Assembly (NCBI GenBank): GCA_030550015.1
Contig: JAUQQG010000118.1
Coordinates: 1-64,000, forward strand
From: a bacterium
Lineage (GTDB): Bacteria > Sysuimicrobiota > Sysuimicrobiia > Sysuimicrobiales > Thermofontiviventaceae
Direction of reading: 5' to 3'
DNA length: 64,000 bases
Position numbers and translations under genes: made by a program. This document shows positions 7,882 through 16,091 of this stretch, piece by piece. Under the pieces are notes generated by a model. That model did no database searches. It saw only the letters and a list, made by a program, of their open reading frames with translations, and was not told where the DNA came from. Each line of letters begins with the position of its first letter. Position 1 is the first letter of the stretch.

Positions 7882-9492
7882 CTACCCCTTAAAGCGCAAC
7901 CGCCTGCGGATTAAATCCTGGTAGGCTTTCACCTCTGTCTCCACTCGTGCAGGATCCCAGCCGAACTCTTCCCCCATCCACGCGGCTACCACTCGCGCTT
8001 CACGCTCGAAGCCCAAAGGGTCGAACACCAGAAGTCCTGCTCGCCGTTCCAGAGCATCTGGAAGAGTCATAGCCATCTCATCGCGAACCCATAAACGTAC
8101 CTCTGCACGGCAGAGAGGGATGTCCGGGTGCAACGGTTCAAGATCCTGAGGTGTACGCGCCTGTTTTACAACCTCCCAGGCATGCGGCCCGTAGACTGTG
8201 TTGAGACGCTCCTGGACCACTTCCGGAATGTCCGGGCCCAGCTCCTGGAAGCGATCTACCTTTGGCTCCAGGGGGACGCTGGCGGTACGGGAGGGTATCT
8301 GTGGCGAGGGTGCGGGTAGACGGGACTGCGCAAGGTTCACAACCCGCTCGGCCATTGCCCTGTAGGTTGTAAGCTTCCCCCCAGCGATGGTGATGAGGCC
8401 GGCAGGGCTGACGTCGATCCGGTCCTCCCTGGAGACCCGCCACGGCGGGATATCCCGCCGCGCATCCAGGAGGGGACGGATGCCCGCCCAGGCGCCTAGG
8501 ATGTCCCCCCATTCCAATTGGGCTGTGGGGAGGCCGTAGTCAAGAGCTTCCAGGAGGTACTCGACGTCTGAGCGCTCGATCTCTGGTTCTTCCAGATCGC
8601 CCTCATAGTCGGTATCCGTAGTTCCCACGTAGGTGAACTTGCCCCAAGGGATTGCCAGGAGAGGACGGTGATCCCGCGGGGAGAGGAAATTCAGGCCGTA
8701 GGTGAGAGGTAACCTCTCGTGGGGAAAGACGAGGTGGATCCCCTTGGTGAGGCGGAGGGCTCGCCGTTTCTCCGTAGGATCAAGGCTGCGTACCTGGTCG
8801 CTCCAAGGGCCTGCAGCGTTGATGACGAGGGATGTCCGGACCTCGAAGGTCTCGTCGTTGAGACGGTCATGGATCGTGGCGCCACAGATCTTTCCGTTCC
8901 TCAGGAGGAGGGAAGTGGCCTTCGCATAGTTCACACAGACCGCCCCTGCCTTCCAGGCGGATTTGATGTTCTCAAGCACAAGCCGCGCATCGTTGGTAAT
9001 GGCGTCGTAGTACCATGCACCGCCGATCAGGCCCTCGCGCGGGATCCATGGAGCGAACCCGAGGACCGCGCGGAGGGGAAGGATCGTGTGCGGCTTGATC
9101 TGAGACCCGCCCGCAAGGAAGTCGTAGAGGGAGAGGCCCATCTTGAGAAGCCGCACCGGATAGGGCCCATTGCTGTAGAAGGGGAGGAGGAAGGGCATCG
9201 GTTGCACGAGGTGGGGGGCTATCCGCAGTAAGATTCCCCGCTCCTTGAGCGATTGATAGACAATGCGGATCTGCAGGGAGGCGAGGTAGCGAAACCCCCC
9301 GTGGACGAGTTTGGACGATCGGCTGCTCGTCCCAGCTGCGAAATCGGATTGCTCCACCAGGGCTACGCGCAGGCCGCGGAGCGCGGCGTCACGGGCGATA
9401 CCGGCGCCGGTAATACCCCCACCGATCACCAGTATGTCGAAATGTTCTCGCCTGAGGCGCTCTAGATTCGTCTCCCGGAGGGAACTCCCCAT
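7882..9492 (-). CDS. glpD: Aerobic glycerol-3-phosphate dehydrogenase
   Basis: 536 residues, typical GlpD length. The dinucleotide-binding motif GGGITGAGIARDAALRG is at about residues 24-40, followed by the GlpD signature around SSRSSKLVHGGFRYL. The middle FAD/substrate domain includes INAAGPWSDQV, and a C-terminal DAO_C domain begins near residue 400. It oxidises sn-glycerol 3-phosphate to dihydroxyacetone phosphate and passes electrons to quinone at the membrane. The ATG at 9492 was chosen from the track of conserved residues. It is followed by the AGPS-like oxidase gene, and the pair is probably co-transcribed. No glycerol kinase or facilitator is in the window. Confidence 0.93.
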   Translation of the reverse strand: MGSSLRETNLERLRREHFDILVIGGGITGAGIARDAALRGLRVALVEQSDFAAGTSSRSSKLVHGGFRYLASLQIRIVYQSLKERGILLRIAPHLVQPMPFLLPFYSNGPYPVRLLKMGLSLYDFLAGGSQIKPHTILPLRAVLGFAPWIPREGLIGGAWYYDAITNDARLVLENIKSAWKAGAVCVNYAKATSLLLRNGKICGATIHDRLNDETFEVRTSLVINAAGPWSDQVRSLDPTEKRRALRLTKGIHLVFPHERLPLTYGLNFLSPRDHRPLLAIPWGKFTYVGTTDTDYEGDLEEPEIERSDVEYLLEALDYGLPTAQLEWGDILGAWAGIRPLLDARRDIPPWRVSREDRIDVSPAGLITIAGGKLTTYRAMAERVVNLAQSRLPAPSPQIPSRTASVPLEPKVDRFQELGPDIPEVVQERLNTVYGPHAWEVVKQARTPQDLEPLHPDIPLCRAEVRLWVRDEMAMTLPDALERRAGLLVFDPLGFEREARVVAAWMGEEFGWDPARVETEVKAYQDLIRRRLRFKG

Positions 9493-9570
9493 TCCTCGTC
9501 GGCAGCCTTCCCCTCGAAGCCGGCGAGATCTCCCATCGGATCCTGCCGGGCCTACCTTTTCTGGTCCAGC

Positions 9571-10041
9571 TTACTTGGAATGCTTATCGGCGACCTTGGA
9601 CGCTCCGTAAGCCTCCGGCTTGATCACCGCTGCATAGCCGGAGCCAGTGACCATCCCAACGACCTCGCGGATGATCTTCTTGGTCTCTCCGTTGTTCCCC
9701 ACGTCTAGGTGGATCTCCACAGGGAGATCGGAAAACCCGTTCTTGGCCAGCTCGGAGCTAATCTGGCTGGCGACTTCCAGGCTCAGGGAGGCTTCATAGA
9801 GGATGCGCTGGCGCAGGCTCTCGATCTTCCGGTTGCGGAACTTTCGGTAGAAGTACCGTCCACCCCGGCCGAGGCGGTGGATGATCACTGCCGTGACAAA
9901 TGTGGTCTCGTCTCCCAGGAGGGAGTCTGTCCCGATAATGAGGTGGTACTGGCGATCGGGATCCTCCTGGATGTATCGCACGATCTGTCGGAACATGCGC
10001 TCAAAGCTGAGTTTCCCGTACGTCGGGCTGATGAACTCCAT
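9571..10041 (-). CDS. YkuK/DUF458-type ribonuclease H-like protein
   Basis: 156 residues from the ATG at 10041, which has an AAGGAG site 10 nt upstream; the frame is open further but that part lacks conservation. The sequence begins MEFISPTYGKLSFERMF and contains the IIGTDSL segment with an acidic residue, as in the YkuK family, which adopts an RNase H-like fold. The C-terminal HLDVGNNGETKKII and VKPEAYGASKVADKHSK-like stretch are typical of the family. Function is unknown in characterised bacteria. It is the last gene of a leftward group that also holds recR, ybaB and dnaX, separated from recR by 151 bp containing a hairpin. Confidence 0.82.
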   Translation of the reverse strand: MEFISPTYGKLSFERMFRQIVRYIQEDPDRQYHLIIGTDSLLGDETTFVTAVIIHRLGRGGRYFYRKFRNRKIESLRQRILYEASLSLEVASQISSELAKNGFSDLPVEIHLDVGNNGETKKIIREVVGMVTGSGYAAVIKPEAYGASKVADKHSK

Positions 10042-10148
10042 GGCACGTTGCTCCTTGACCCTCCCTAAGTATACTTCGGGCCGCATGGTGACGCAACCCA
10101 AGGATGCGAACGGTCTTCCGTGAAACTGCCTGCGGTCATTCGAAGTAT

Positions 10149-10171
10149 CCTGGCAAAACTCTTTTGGCAGG
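10149..10171. repeat. Short palindrome of the GGCAAAA...TTTTGCC type
   Basis: The CCTGGCAAAA arm and TTTTGGCAGG arm form a stem with one mismatch around a 3 nt loop. It lies between recR and the YkuK-like gene, both leftward, and could end recR transcription, although no U-run follows. Similar palindromes occur near 28140, 36386, 36525, 49581, 50433 and 53814. Confidence 0.5.
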
Positions 10172-10192
10172 GTCCCCTCCCGGTAGAATGCC

Positions 10193-10789
10193 TTAGAGTT
10201 CCCTTCGCCCCTCTAGGGCTTTTGCCAGGGTGACCTCATCGGCGTATTCGAGATCTCCACCGACGGGGAGGCCGTGGGCGATGCGCGTGACCTTGATCCC
10301 CATGGGCTTGATGAGCTTCGCCAAGTAGATCGCCGTGGCTTCTCCTTCCACCCGAGGGTTCGTGGCGATGATCACCTCTTTGATCTCGCCGGTGGAGAGA
10401 CGGTAGAGGAGGTTCCCGATCTTCAGGTCATCGGGGCCAACCCCATCTAAGGGGGAGATGGCTCCGTGGAGGACGTGGTAAAGCCCTCGGTACTCGCGCG
10501 TGCGTTCCATCGCGATCACGTCCTTCGGGTCCTCGACCACACAGATTGTGGACCGGTCCCGGGAGGGGTCTGAGCAGATGGCACAGGGATCCACATCGGT
10601 GAGGTGGAAACAAGTGGAGCAGTAGCGAATTTCCTTCCTGGCTTCGACCATAGCCTGTGCCAGGCGTTCTACCTCCTCCACGGGCGCACGCAGAAGGTAA
10701 AACGCCAGGCGCTGAGCCGTCTTTGGGCCAACCGTGGGCATTTTCGAGAGTTCTGTGATGAGCTTCGCCAGCGGTTCCGGGTAGTGCAT
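10193..10789 (-). CDS. recR: Recombination mediator protein RecR
   Basis: 198 residues, full length. An N-terminal helix-hairpin-helix ([17 protein letters not shown], about 17-33) is followed by the Cys4 zinc finger (CSTC...CAIC, about 57-72) and the Toprim domain with [14 protein letters not shown] and the terminal [20 protein letters not shown]. RecR works with RecO and RecF to load RecA onto gapped single-stranded DNA. The order dnaX-ybaB-recR is a widely conserved bacterial arrangement, which supports the call. A 119 bp gap with a GAGGTG/CACCTC hairpin separates it from ybaB. Confidence 0.97.
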   Translation of the reverse strand: MHYPEPLAKLITELSKMPTVGPKTAQRLAFYLLRAPVEEVERLAQAMVEARKEIRYCSTCFHLTDVDPCAICSDPSRDRSTICVVEDPKDVIAMERTREYRGLYHVLHGAISPLDGVGPDDLKIGNLLYRLSTGEIKEVIIATNPRVEGEATAIYLAKLIKPMGIKVTRIAHGLPVGGDLEYADEVTLAKALEGRREL

Positions 10790-10908
10790 AGGTAGGATCC
10801 CATCATACCATCGCTTCTGGAGCTGTTCTTGAGGTGAGGCGCTTTGGCACCTCGCCGCACTCTTTTGGATTTTGCCGGCTGCCCCTCCGGTGCATACGAG
10901 CCGCGTAC

Positions 10909-11217
10909 TTAGAACAGACCTGGGAGTTTGACCCCGCTTGCTTCCTCCATCTTCTTGCTCGAAAGCTCCCTGGCCTGCCGCCGTGCTTCATTGACCGCTG
11001 CGACGATCAGGTCCTCCAACACCTCCACGTCCTCGGGGTTGACCACGGAAGGATCGATGCGGAGCTGCAGGAGATCCCCATGTCCATTGGCCACAACCTT
11101 GACGGCGCCTCCCCCTGCTGTGGCCTCCACACGCTCCTCCTTGAGCTCTTCCTGGACCCGGACGATGGCCTCCTGGACCTTCTGGAACTGTTTCAGCATC
11201 TTCTGCATGTTCATCAT
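10909..11217 (-). CDS. YbaB/EbfC family nucleoid-associated protein
   Basis: 102 residues from the ATG at 11217, whose ATGA overlaps the TGA stop of dnaX, with GGGGAG upstream. The protein starts with a methionine- and glutamine-rich helix ([17 protein letters not shown]), then the conserved [26 protein letters not shown] core and the [12 protein letters not shown] helix. YbaB/EbfC proteins are small DNA-binding dimers of uncertain precise role. Translational coupling to dnaX and neighbouring recR is the classical context. An in-frame GTG at 11226 is possible but less likely. Confidence 0.93.
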   Translation of the reverse strand: MMNMQKMLKQFQKVQEAIVRVQEELKEERVEATAGGGAVKVVANGHGDLLQLRIDPSVVNPEDVEVLEDLIVAAVNEARRQARELSSKKMEEASGVKLPGLF

Positions 11218-12962
11218 GGGTTCCACTCCCCTTCGATATTCTTCTTAGCCTCTGGAGATCCCCGCGTCCCCACGATTCTACCCCCAAACATCGCAATGGC
11301 TTTGGATACGAGGGGATCGGGGTCCGGGGAGCCCGCATGGGCTTTGGGAGCAGGAGGGAGGTCGGTGATCAGACAGTGGAGGCGCAGGGGCGTGCCCACG
11401 ACCTGTGCGATCGCCTCCTCCACAATGGTCCGGTTCTCCTCCGTTTGGAGGTGCTCGAGATGGAAGTTGTATCCGGGCCGAAGCCCGACGAGGAGAGTCC
11501 CGTTTTCGACCTTGAGCAACTCCGCATCGATAAGGAGAGCGTGGCAGAACATCTTCTTCCGCTTGATGGCATCAAGGATTCGGGACCAATGGCTGGCCAC
11601 GGTGGCAAACAAGTCCTCATCCCTCTCTTGAGGCCCGTTGGGAGAGCGCGGCACACTTGGGGGATCGAAGTTCGTTTCCTCCGGAGCACGCTCTGCCCGC
11701 TCCTCTTTCTGCGCTTGGGGCTCGGGATTCATAGTCTGCCCCTTCCCGCTCCCTCTGGGGGATTGGCGGGATTGCGCACGGGAAAACTTTCCCACGGGCT
11801 GAGCACCCGGAGGATGGACGCCAGCCTTCTGCTCGAGCGCTTCCACCCTGCGGGCCAGGTCGCTCGGAGATTCTTGATCGAGCCCCGCGAGACGGAGAAG
11901 GGTCAACTCCAAAAGAAGCCGCAGTTGGGGATGGAAACGCGATTCAGACTCGCTCCTGGCAAGGATCTTGAGCGCGCGCAGGATCTGCTCCAGGGAGAGC
12001 CGTGTTGCCTCGTCGCGAAGAGTGGCAATGTGTGCTTCTTGGTGGTCAAGGAGTTCTGCAGGGTTGGGGCAGGCCTTCACGATGAGGAGGTCACGGAAAT
12101 GCTCCAATAGGAAACGAAGGACTTGGCGAATCTCCTTTCCCTCATCGACGATCCGGGATGCCAAACGGAGTGCCTGAACGGGGTCCTGGGAAATTACGAT
12201 CTCCGTCGCTTGGTGGGCGATCTCTTCCTCGACGAGACCAAGGAGGGTGACGACATCCTCTCGAGTGATCCTTCCCTGCGCAAAGGTGGCAAGCTGGTCC
12301 AGGATGCTTTCTGCATCGCGAACGGAGCCATCGCTCATGCGGGCGATGAGGAAGAGTGCATCCTCCTCTACAGAAAGTCCTTCCTCCCGGGCGATGCGCT
12401 GGAGCCGGCTTACGATCTCCCTCCCTGGGACACGCCGGAAGTCAAATCGTTGCGTGCGGGAGAGGATCGTGGGGGGGAGACGATGAGGCTCTGTGGTGAC
12501 GAGGATGAACACCGCGTGCGCAGGAGGTTCCTCCAGGGTTTTCAAGAAGGCGTTGCATGCTTCTTGTGTCATCATGTGTGCCTCATCGATGATATAGACC
12601 TTGTACCTTCCCTCTGCGGGGGCAAGGCGGACGCGCTCTCGCAGCTCGCGGATCTCGTCGATGCCCCGGTTGCTCGCTGCATCGATCTCAATGACATCCA
12701 CAGCATACCCGCCACTGATCGCTTGGCAATTCGGGCAGGCATTGCATGGTTCTGGCGTGGGCCCCTGCTGGCAATTCAGTGCTTTGGCCAGCAACCTTGC
12801 GGTTGTGGTTTTGCCCGTTCCCCGGTGGCCGGCGAAGAGGTAGGCATGGACGATGCGGTTCGCCCGCAGGGCGTTCTGGAGGGTGCGGATCACCCGTTCC
12901 TGCCCCACGACCTCTTCAAATCTCTGCGGGCGCCACTTGCGATAGAGGGAAACGAACGTCAC
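11214..12962 (-). CDS. dnaX: DNA polymerase III subunit gamma/tau
   Basis: 582 residues. The GTG start at 12962 has a GGAGGT site 6 nt ahead; the frame is open to 13154 but that part is not DnaX-like and overlaps the divergent gene. Walker A is GHRGTGKTTT (Lys51), the zinc-binding cysteines are at about 64, 73, 76 and 79, Walker B is IIDEAH (about 124-129) and the LSRTQRFDFR sensor region follows. Domain III and a proline- and glutamine-rich linker (about 400-470) precede a C-terminal tau-like domain. It is the clamp-loader ATPase of the replisome. I see no programmed frameshift slippery site, but did not search exhaustively. Confidence 0.96.
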   Translation of the reverse strand: MTFVSLYRKWRPQRFEEVVGQERVIRTLQNALRANRIVHAYLFAGHRGTGKTTTARLLAKALNCQQGPTPEPCNACPNCQAISGGYAVDVIEIDAASNRGIDEIRELRERVRLAPAEGRYKVYIIDEAHMMTQEACNAFLKTLEEPPAHAVFILVTTEPHRLPPTILSRTQRFDFRRVPGREIVSRLQRIAREEGLSVEEDALFLIARMSDGSVRDAESILDQLATFAQGRITREDVVTLLGLVEEEIAHQATEIVISQDPVQALRLASRIVDEGKEIRQVLRFLLEHFRDLLIVKACPNPAELLDHQEAHIATLRDEATRLSLEQILRALKILARSESESRFHPQLRLLLELTLLRLAGLDQESPSDLARRVEALEQKAGVHPPGAQPVGKFSRAQSRQSPRGSGKGQTMNPEPQAQKEERAERAPEETNFDPPSVPRSPNGPQERDEDLFATVASHWSRILDAIKRKKMFCHALLIDAELLKVENGTLLVGLRPGYNFHLEHLQTEENRTIVEEAIAQVVGTPLRLHCLITDLPPAPKAHAGSPDPDPLVSKAIAMFGGRIVGTRGSPEAKKNIEGEWNP

Positions 12963-12991
12963 CAGGTCACCTCCACGGAATCTTATAGGTA

Positions 12992-14164
12992 ATGCCGGCT
13001 GTAAAGTCGCTCCCCACGCATCGAGGGACAAGGAGCATGTCATCCCTCTTGGAGGTAGATTCGGTGATGGAGGGAGGCTTTCCTGCGGATATGGACAAGA
13101 GGGTGAAGGAAATCCCTCTGGCGAAATCTTTTGAAGAGAATTTCCTGGGCCCACAGGAGGTTCCTTTGTGGGGTTCTCTCGCTGTCATTGTTCTGTCAGG
13201 GATTGCGTCCCTGTGGGTTCTCCTCGATGCGGGGAACCGCGGGCTCGGGAGTAGGAATCCTCTCGCCAACCGAGCTTTGTTGTGGGCGATCGGGGTATTT
13301 CTCGCTCTGCCCATCATCCTCCCCCTGTATCTCCTCTGGGGGCGCCCTGTTGGAGTCCTTGCGCCCTGCCCGTCCTGCAACCGTCCCACCCTGGCCCATC
13401 GAGCATATTGCCTGCACTGCGGGTTCCCCCGGGATTTTGAACCTCCCCCGCGCGCTTGGGGCATTGGGGAGATCGTTGGGATCACGGCGATGTTCTCGAT
13501 GACGTTACCGCTTCTCGCAGGCATGGCTGGGACCCTGCCTGCCTCTGGCCTCCTCCCGCTTTCAGCATATGTGGTAGTGCAGAATGCCTTCTTCGTTTTC
13601 CTCTCTCTCCACGTGGTCCAACGGCGGTACCGTCTTACTCCGGACGTGTTGGGATGGCGGTGGTCGTCGTGGCAGCGAGATCTCCTTCTCGGGGTGTGCA
13701 TCGGTGCAATGGCCCTTGGTCTGTCGATCCTCGCAGAGGAAGCGGTGATCCGGGGGATCGGCCTCTTCCTTGGGCGCGAACGGGTTTTGGAGATGGCACA
13801 GAGTGAACACAGCAGGGATCCCATCTTGACCCTCCTCACCCGTCCCGTGAGCTACATTGAGCTGATCTGGCTCTTCTTGCTCCTTCTCGTCGTTGTTCCA
13901 ATGGGAGAGGAGACCTTCTTCAGAGGACTAGTCTTTGGATGGCTTCGCGCGCGTTGGGATCGGCACGTTGCAGTATGGGCCAGCGCGCTCTTCTTCGCCC
14001 TCGTTCACCAACAGATCGTCCATTTCCTCCCCGTCCTGGTCTTGGGAGGGATCCTTGGCTACCTCCGGGAGTTCACGAGGGGATTGCTTTCTCCCATGGC
14101 CGTGCATGCTCTCAACAACGCCGTCGCCATTCTCAGCGTTTATCTCTTTCATCGTCCCTTCTGA
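12992..14164 (+). CDS. CPBP family intramembrane metalloprotease with zinc ribbon
   Basis: About 390 residues. An N-terminal membrane segment pair is followed by a Cys4 zinc ribbon (Cys126, Cys129, Cys140, Cys143) exposed between helices, then a multi-pass CAAX-protease/bacteriocin-processing (CPBP) domain. The three catalytic motifs are intact: EE(306-307)TFFRG, FALVH(339) and H(372)ALNNA. Family members cleave or regulate membrane substrates. The start is uncertain: ATG 12992, ATG 13037 (AAGGAG only 1 nt away) and ATG 13091 are all possible. It diverges from dnaX and lies 62 bp before the HhH-tail membrane protein, with which it may form an operon. Confidence 0.85.
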   Translation: MPAVKSLPTHRGTRSMSSLLEVDSVMEGGFPADMDKRVKEIPLAKSFEENFLGPQEVPLWGSLAVIVLSGIASLWVLLDAGNRGLGSRNPLANRALLWAIGVFLALPIILPLYLLWGRPVGVLAPCPSCNRPTLAHRAYCLHCGFPRDFEPPPRAWGIGEIVGITAMFSMTLPLLAGMAGTLPASGLLPLSAYVVVQNAFFVFLSLHVVQRRYRLTPDVLGWRWSSWQRDLLLGVCIGAMALGLSILAEEAVIRGIGLFLGRERVLEMAQSEHSRDPILTLLTRPVSYIELIWLFLLLLVVVPMGEETFFRGLVFGWLRARWDRHVAVWASALFFALVHQQIVHFLPVLVLGGILGYLREFTRGLLSPMAVHALNNAVAILSVYLFHRPF

Positions 14165-14226
14165 AGGGGGAGGAGTTTTCTGATGAGTTAAAAATATACT
14201 CTGCAAGGAGGCGGGAGGTGAAGAAA

Positions 14227-15771
14227 ATGCGTACGAGATACCCGAGAAAGGGTAAGAGGAAAGGAGCGGGCACAGGGAAAGCGTGGCTGAAGGGATTCCT
14301 CCTCTCCGTTGCCATCGTGATCCTAGCTCAGTTGGCCTACGCTCAACCGGGCACCCCTGTGGTCGCTACTCCTCTCGTCCAGGTCGAGGGGCAGGTGGTG
14401 AACACGCAAGGGCAACCAATCTCACGAGCCACCATTACCTATGCAGACCGCCTTGGAGGGGATCGGAAGACAACGGCAAGCGACAACCGGGGCCGGTTTC
14501 GCTTCATGGTTTCAGGAGATCAACTGAGGGTCGACTTCTCTGCTCCTGGCTACCGTCCTAGGTCCCAGGTTGTTCCCATTGGCGAGGGAACCACCCAGTT
14601 GCAAATCTTCGCCGTACTCCCTCCGAGCTCCGATGTCATGGTATTCATTTTCCTCCTTCCGGCCCTCGCAGGCATTGTGATTTGGGTCTTCTTCCGTATC
14701 TGGGGAGCGGCTCCGTGGGTCACTCACCTGTACTCCATCACCAGCGTGTTGAGCTGGGTCGGGGTGTTCGTGGCGTTCCTGTACACGTGGCTCAGGAGCG
14801 GCGTGAGCACTCTGCAATTTTTCCACCCGGACGTGGAGATCTCCCTACTCGTCCCCATCTTTGCCTTTATCGGCGTTCTCCTCTATGCCACCACGAGCAT
14901 CGTGGAACATTTTGGAGATCCTCATGGTCGCATGGCCTACCGGAAGTCCCTTATGGCAGTAGCGCACCGGGTCCTCCTGGCACCCTATGTGGCGGTCATC
15001 GCCAACCTTCTCCTCGTGAAAGCAGCGCTGGAGGAGGTTCTCAGTGTCCAGCCTGGCGTTGGCCTTACCACCGTGGAGGTTTTCCTGGCATTCTTTACTG
15101 GTGCCTACATGAAGCCGATCTTGAACTGGATCAACGAGCGAGGCGCCCGGCTCCTCCCACGCCCCCTCCAGGAAGAGCTGGAGATGCGAGAACAACCAAA
15201 CGAGCTGGTGAAGAAGCTAGGCATGACCGTCGAGCTTGCAGAGGACCTTGGGAGGAAAGGGATCTCTACAGTACAGGACTTGGAAGAATTGAGCGACGAG
15301 GATCTCAGCCGCATCGCGGAGGAGATTGTCCTGGACAGGGACCAGCTCCTCCACTGGCGGTCCATGGCCAAAGCTTACCGCCAGAACTTTGCCACCATGC
15401 AGAGGCTCCTGAACCTGAAGTCGCACGAAGAAGAGCTCCTGGAGGAGGCCAGGATCATCTCCATCTGGCAGCTTGGGCGGATGGAGCCCGAGGAGCTGAC
15501 CGGGAGGATCCCAGAGTTTGACCGAACGAAGGCAGAATATCTCTGCAAGGCAAGCAGGGGGTATGCAGCTCTCCTGGGAGTCTCTCCCTCTCTTTTGGAC
15601 AAGCTCAACCACCGGAAGATCAAGGAGATCGTCAACTTGAGCAATATCCCCACGAATCTCGAGGAGGAGTTCGAACGGCTCATCAAGATTCTCAAGGAAC
15701 CTGGTGTTCTTGAAGCGGTGGGGGAGACAGAGATCTCCGCTGTGGTCACCGCGCGAGGCGCGTCCGGGTAG
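14227..15771 (+). CDS. Membrane protein: secreted carboxypeptidase-regulatory-like domain, TM bundle, cytoplasmic helix-hairpin-helix tail
   Basis: 514 residues. The ATG at 14227 has a GGAGGTG site 6 nt upstream. A basic leader and signal-type helix (20-39) are followed by a carboxypeptidase-regulatory/transthyretin-like beta domain (about 50-130; VEGQVVNTQGQPISRATIT). Then come about five hydrophobic helices (136-157, 168-189, 207-225, 243-266, 278-297). The cytoplasmic C-terminal half has a helix-hairpin-helix-like region (about 330-386; LGRKGISTVQDLEELSDEDL) and further helical hairpins to 490. I do not recognise a named family with this order. The helical tail resembles DUF4332-type repeats. 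It ends 14 bp from the 3' end of the convergent SRP RNA gene. Confidence 0.75.
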   Translation: MRTRYPRKGKRKGAGTGKAWLKGFLLSVAIVILAQLAYAQPGTPVVATPLVQVEGQVVNTQGQPISRATITYADRLGGDRKTTASDNRGRFRFMVSGDQLRVDFSAPGYRPRSQVVPIGEGTTQLQIFAVLPPSSDVMVFIFLLPALAGIVIWVFFRIWGAAPWVTHLYSITSVLSWVGVFVAFLYTWLRSGVSTLQFFHPDVEISLLVPIFAFIGVLLYATTSIVEHFGDPHGRMAYRKSLMAVAHRVLLAPYVAVIANLLLVKAALEEVLSVQPGVGLTTVEVFLAFFTGAYMKPILNWINERGARLLPRPLQEELEMREQPNELVKKLGMTVELAEDLGRKGISTVQDLEELSDEDLSRIAEEIVLDRDQLLHWRSMAKAYRQNFATMQRLLNLKSHEEELLEEARIISIWQLGRMEPEELTGRIPEFDRTKAEYLCKASRGYAALLGVSPSLLDKLNHRKIKEIVNLSNIPTNLEEEFERLIKILKEPGVLEAVGETEISAVVTARGASG

Positions 15772-15784
15772 GACCAGTTGACCG

Positions 15785-16060
15785 CTGCGGCCGTGCACCC
15801 GCTGTCGACCAGCCCCTACGAGCGGTATCCTCCTGGCCGGCTCCGACCAGGTCCCCCCACGGCAGTGGAAGTACCGACGTACCGTTGCTCCCTTCCGGGC
15901 CTGGCGGGGTTTGTCGGCTTCCATCGCGCAGGGCCCAGCCCTCCTCGCCTTCCAGAGAGGGCCTGCCTCACAGGAGAGGGCCTCGAGCGGGAGTTCGGCC
16001 CCGCGTAGAGCGGATTTCGGGTACAGGGAACCGCTAGCTCCCCGCCTAGCACGGCCGCAC
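15785..16060 (-). ncRNA. ffs: Signal recognition particle RNA, long form (with Alu domain)
   Basis: On the minus strand the 5' end reads GCGGCCGTGC (16058-16049) and pairs perfectly with GCACGGCCGC near the 3' end (15796-15787). The first bases continue GCTAGGCGGGGAGCTAGCGGTTCCCTGTACCC, the conserved Alu-domain 5' region of long bacterial SRP RNAs. The SRP54-binding apical hairpin carries the family core CCAGGCCCGGAAGGGAGCA (about 15884-15903). Length is near 275 nt, like Bacillus and Thermotoga scRNA rather than the 4.5S form of Escherichia. It binds Ffh and directs membrane protein targeting. ORFs crossing this region are spurious. Exact ends are estimated from the terminal stem. Confidence 0.93.
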
Positions 16061-16061
16061 G

Positions 16062-16091
16062 CCTATACGAACTGTTCCTGCAGCTCGGCAA
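16062..16091 (-). promoter_or_regulatory. Putative SRP RNA promoter inside the korB 3' end
   Basis: Minus-strand -35 TTGCCG (16091-16086), 18 bp spacer and -10 TATAGG (16067-16062) match the consensus at 4/6 and 4/6. The -10 box overlaps the korB stop codon (TAG), and the predicted start falls about 7 nt downstream, where the SRP RNA begins. Its position makes it the best available promoter. Confidence 0.5.

Noticed and set aside
10193-10908. Intrinsic terminator after ybaB
   Set aside because: A GAGGTG/CACCTC hairpin exists near 10831-10853, but no U-run follows on the minus strand, so I did not call it as a terminator.
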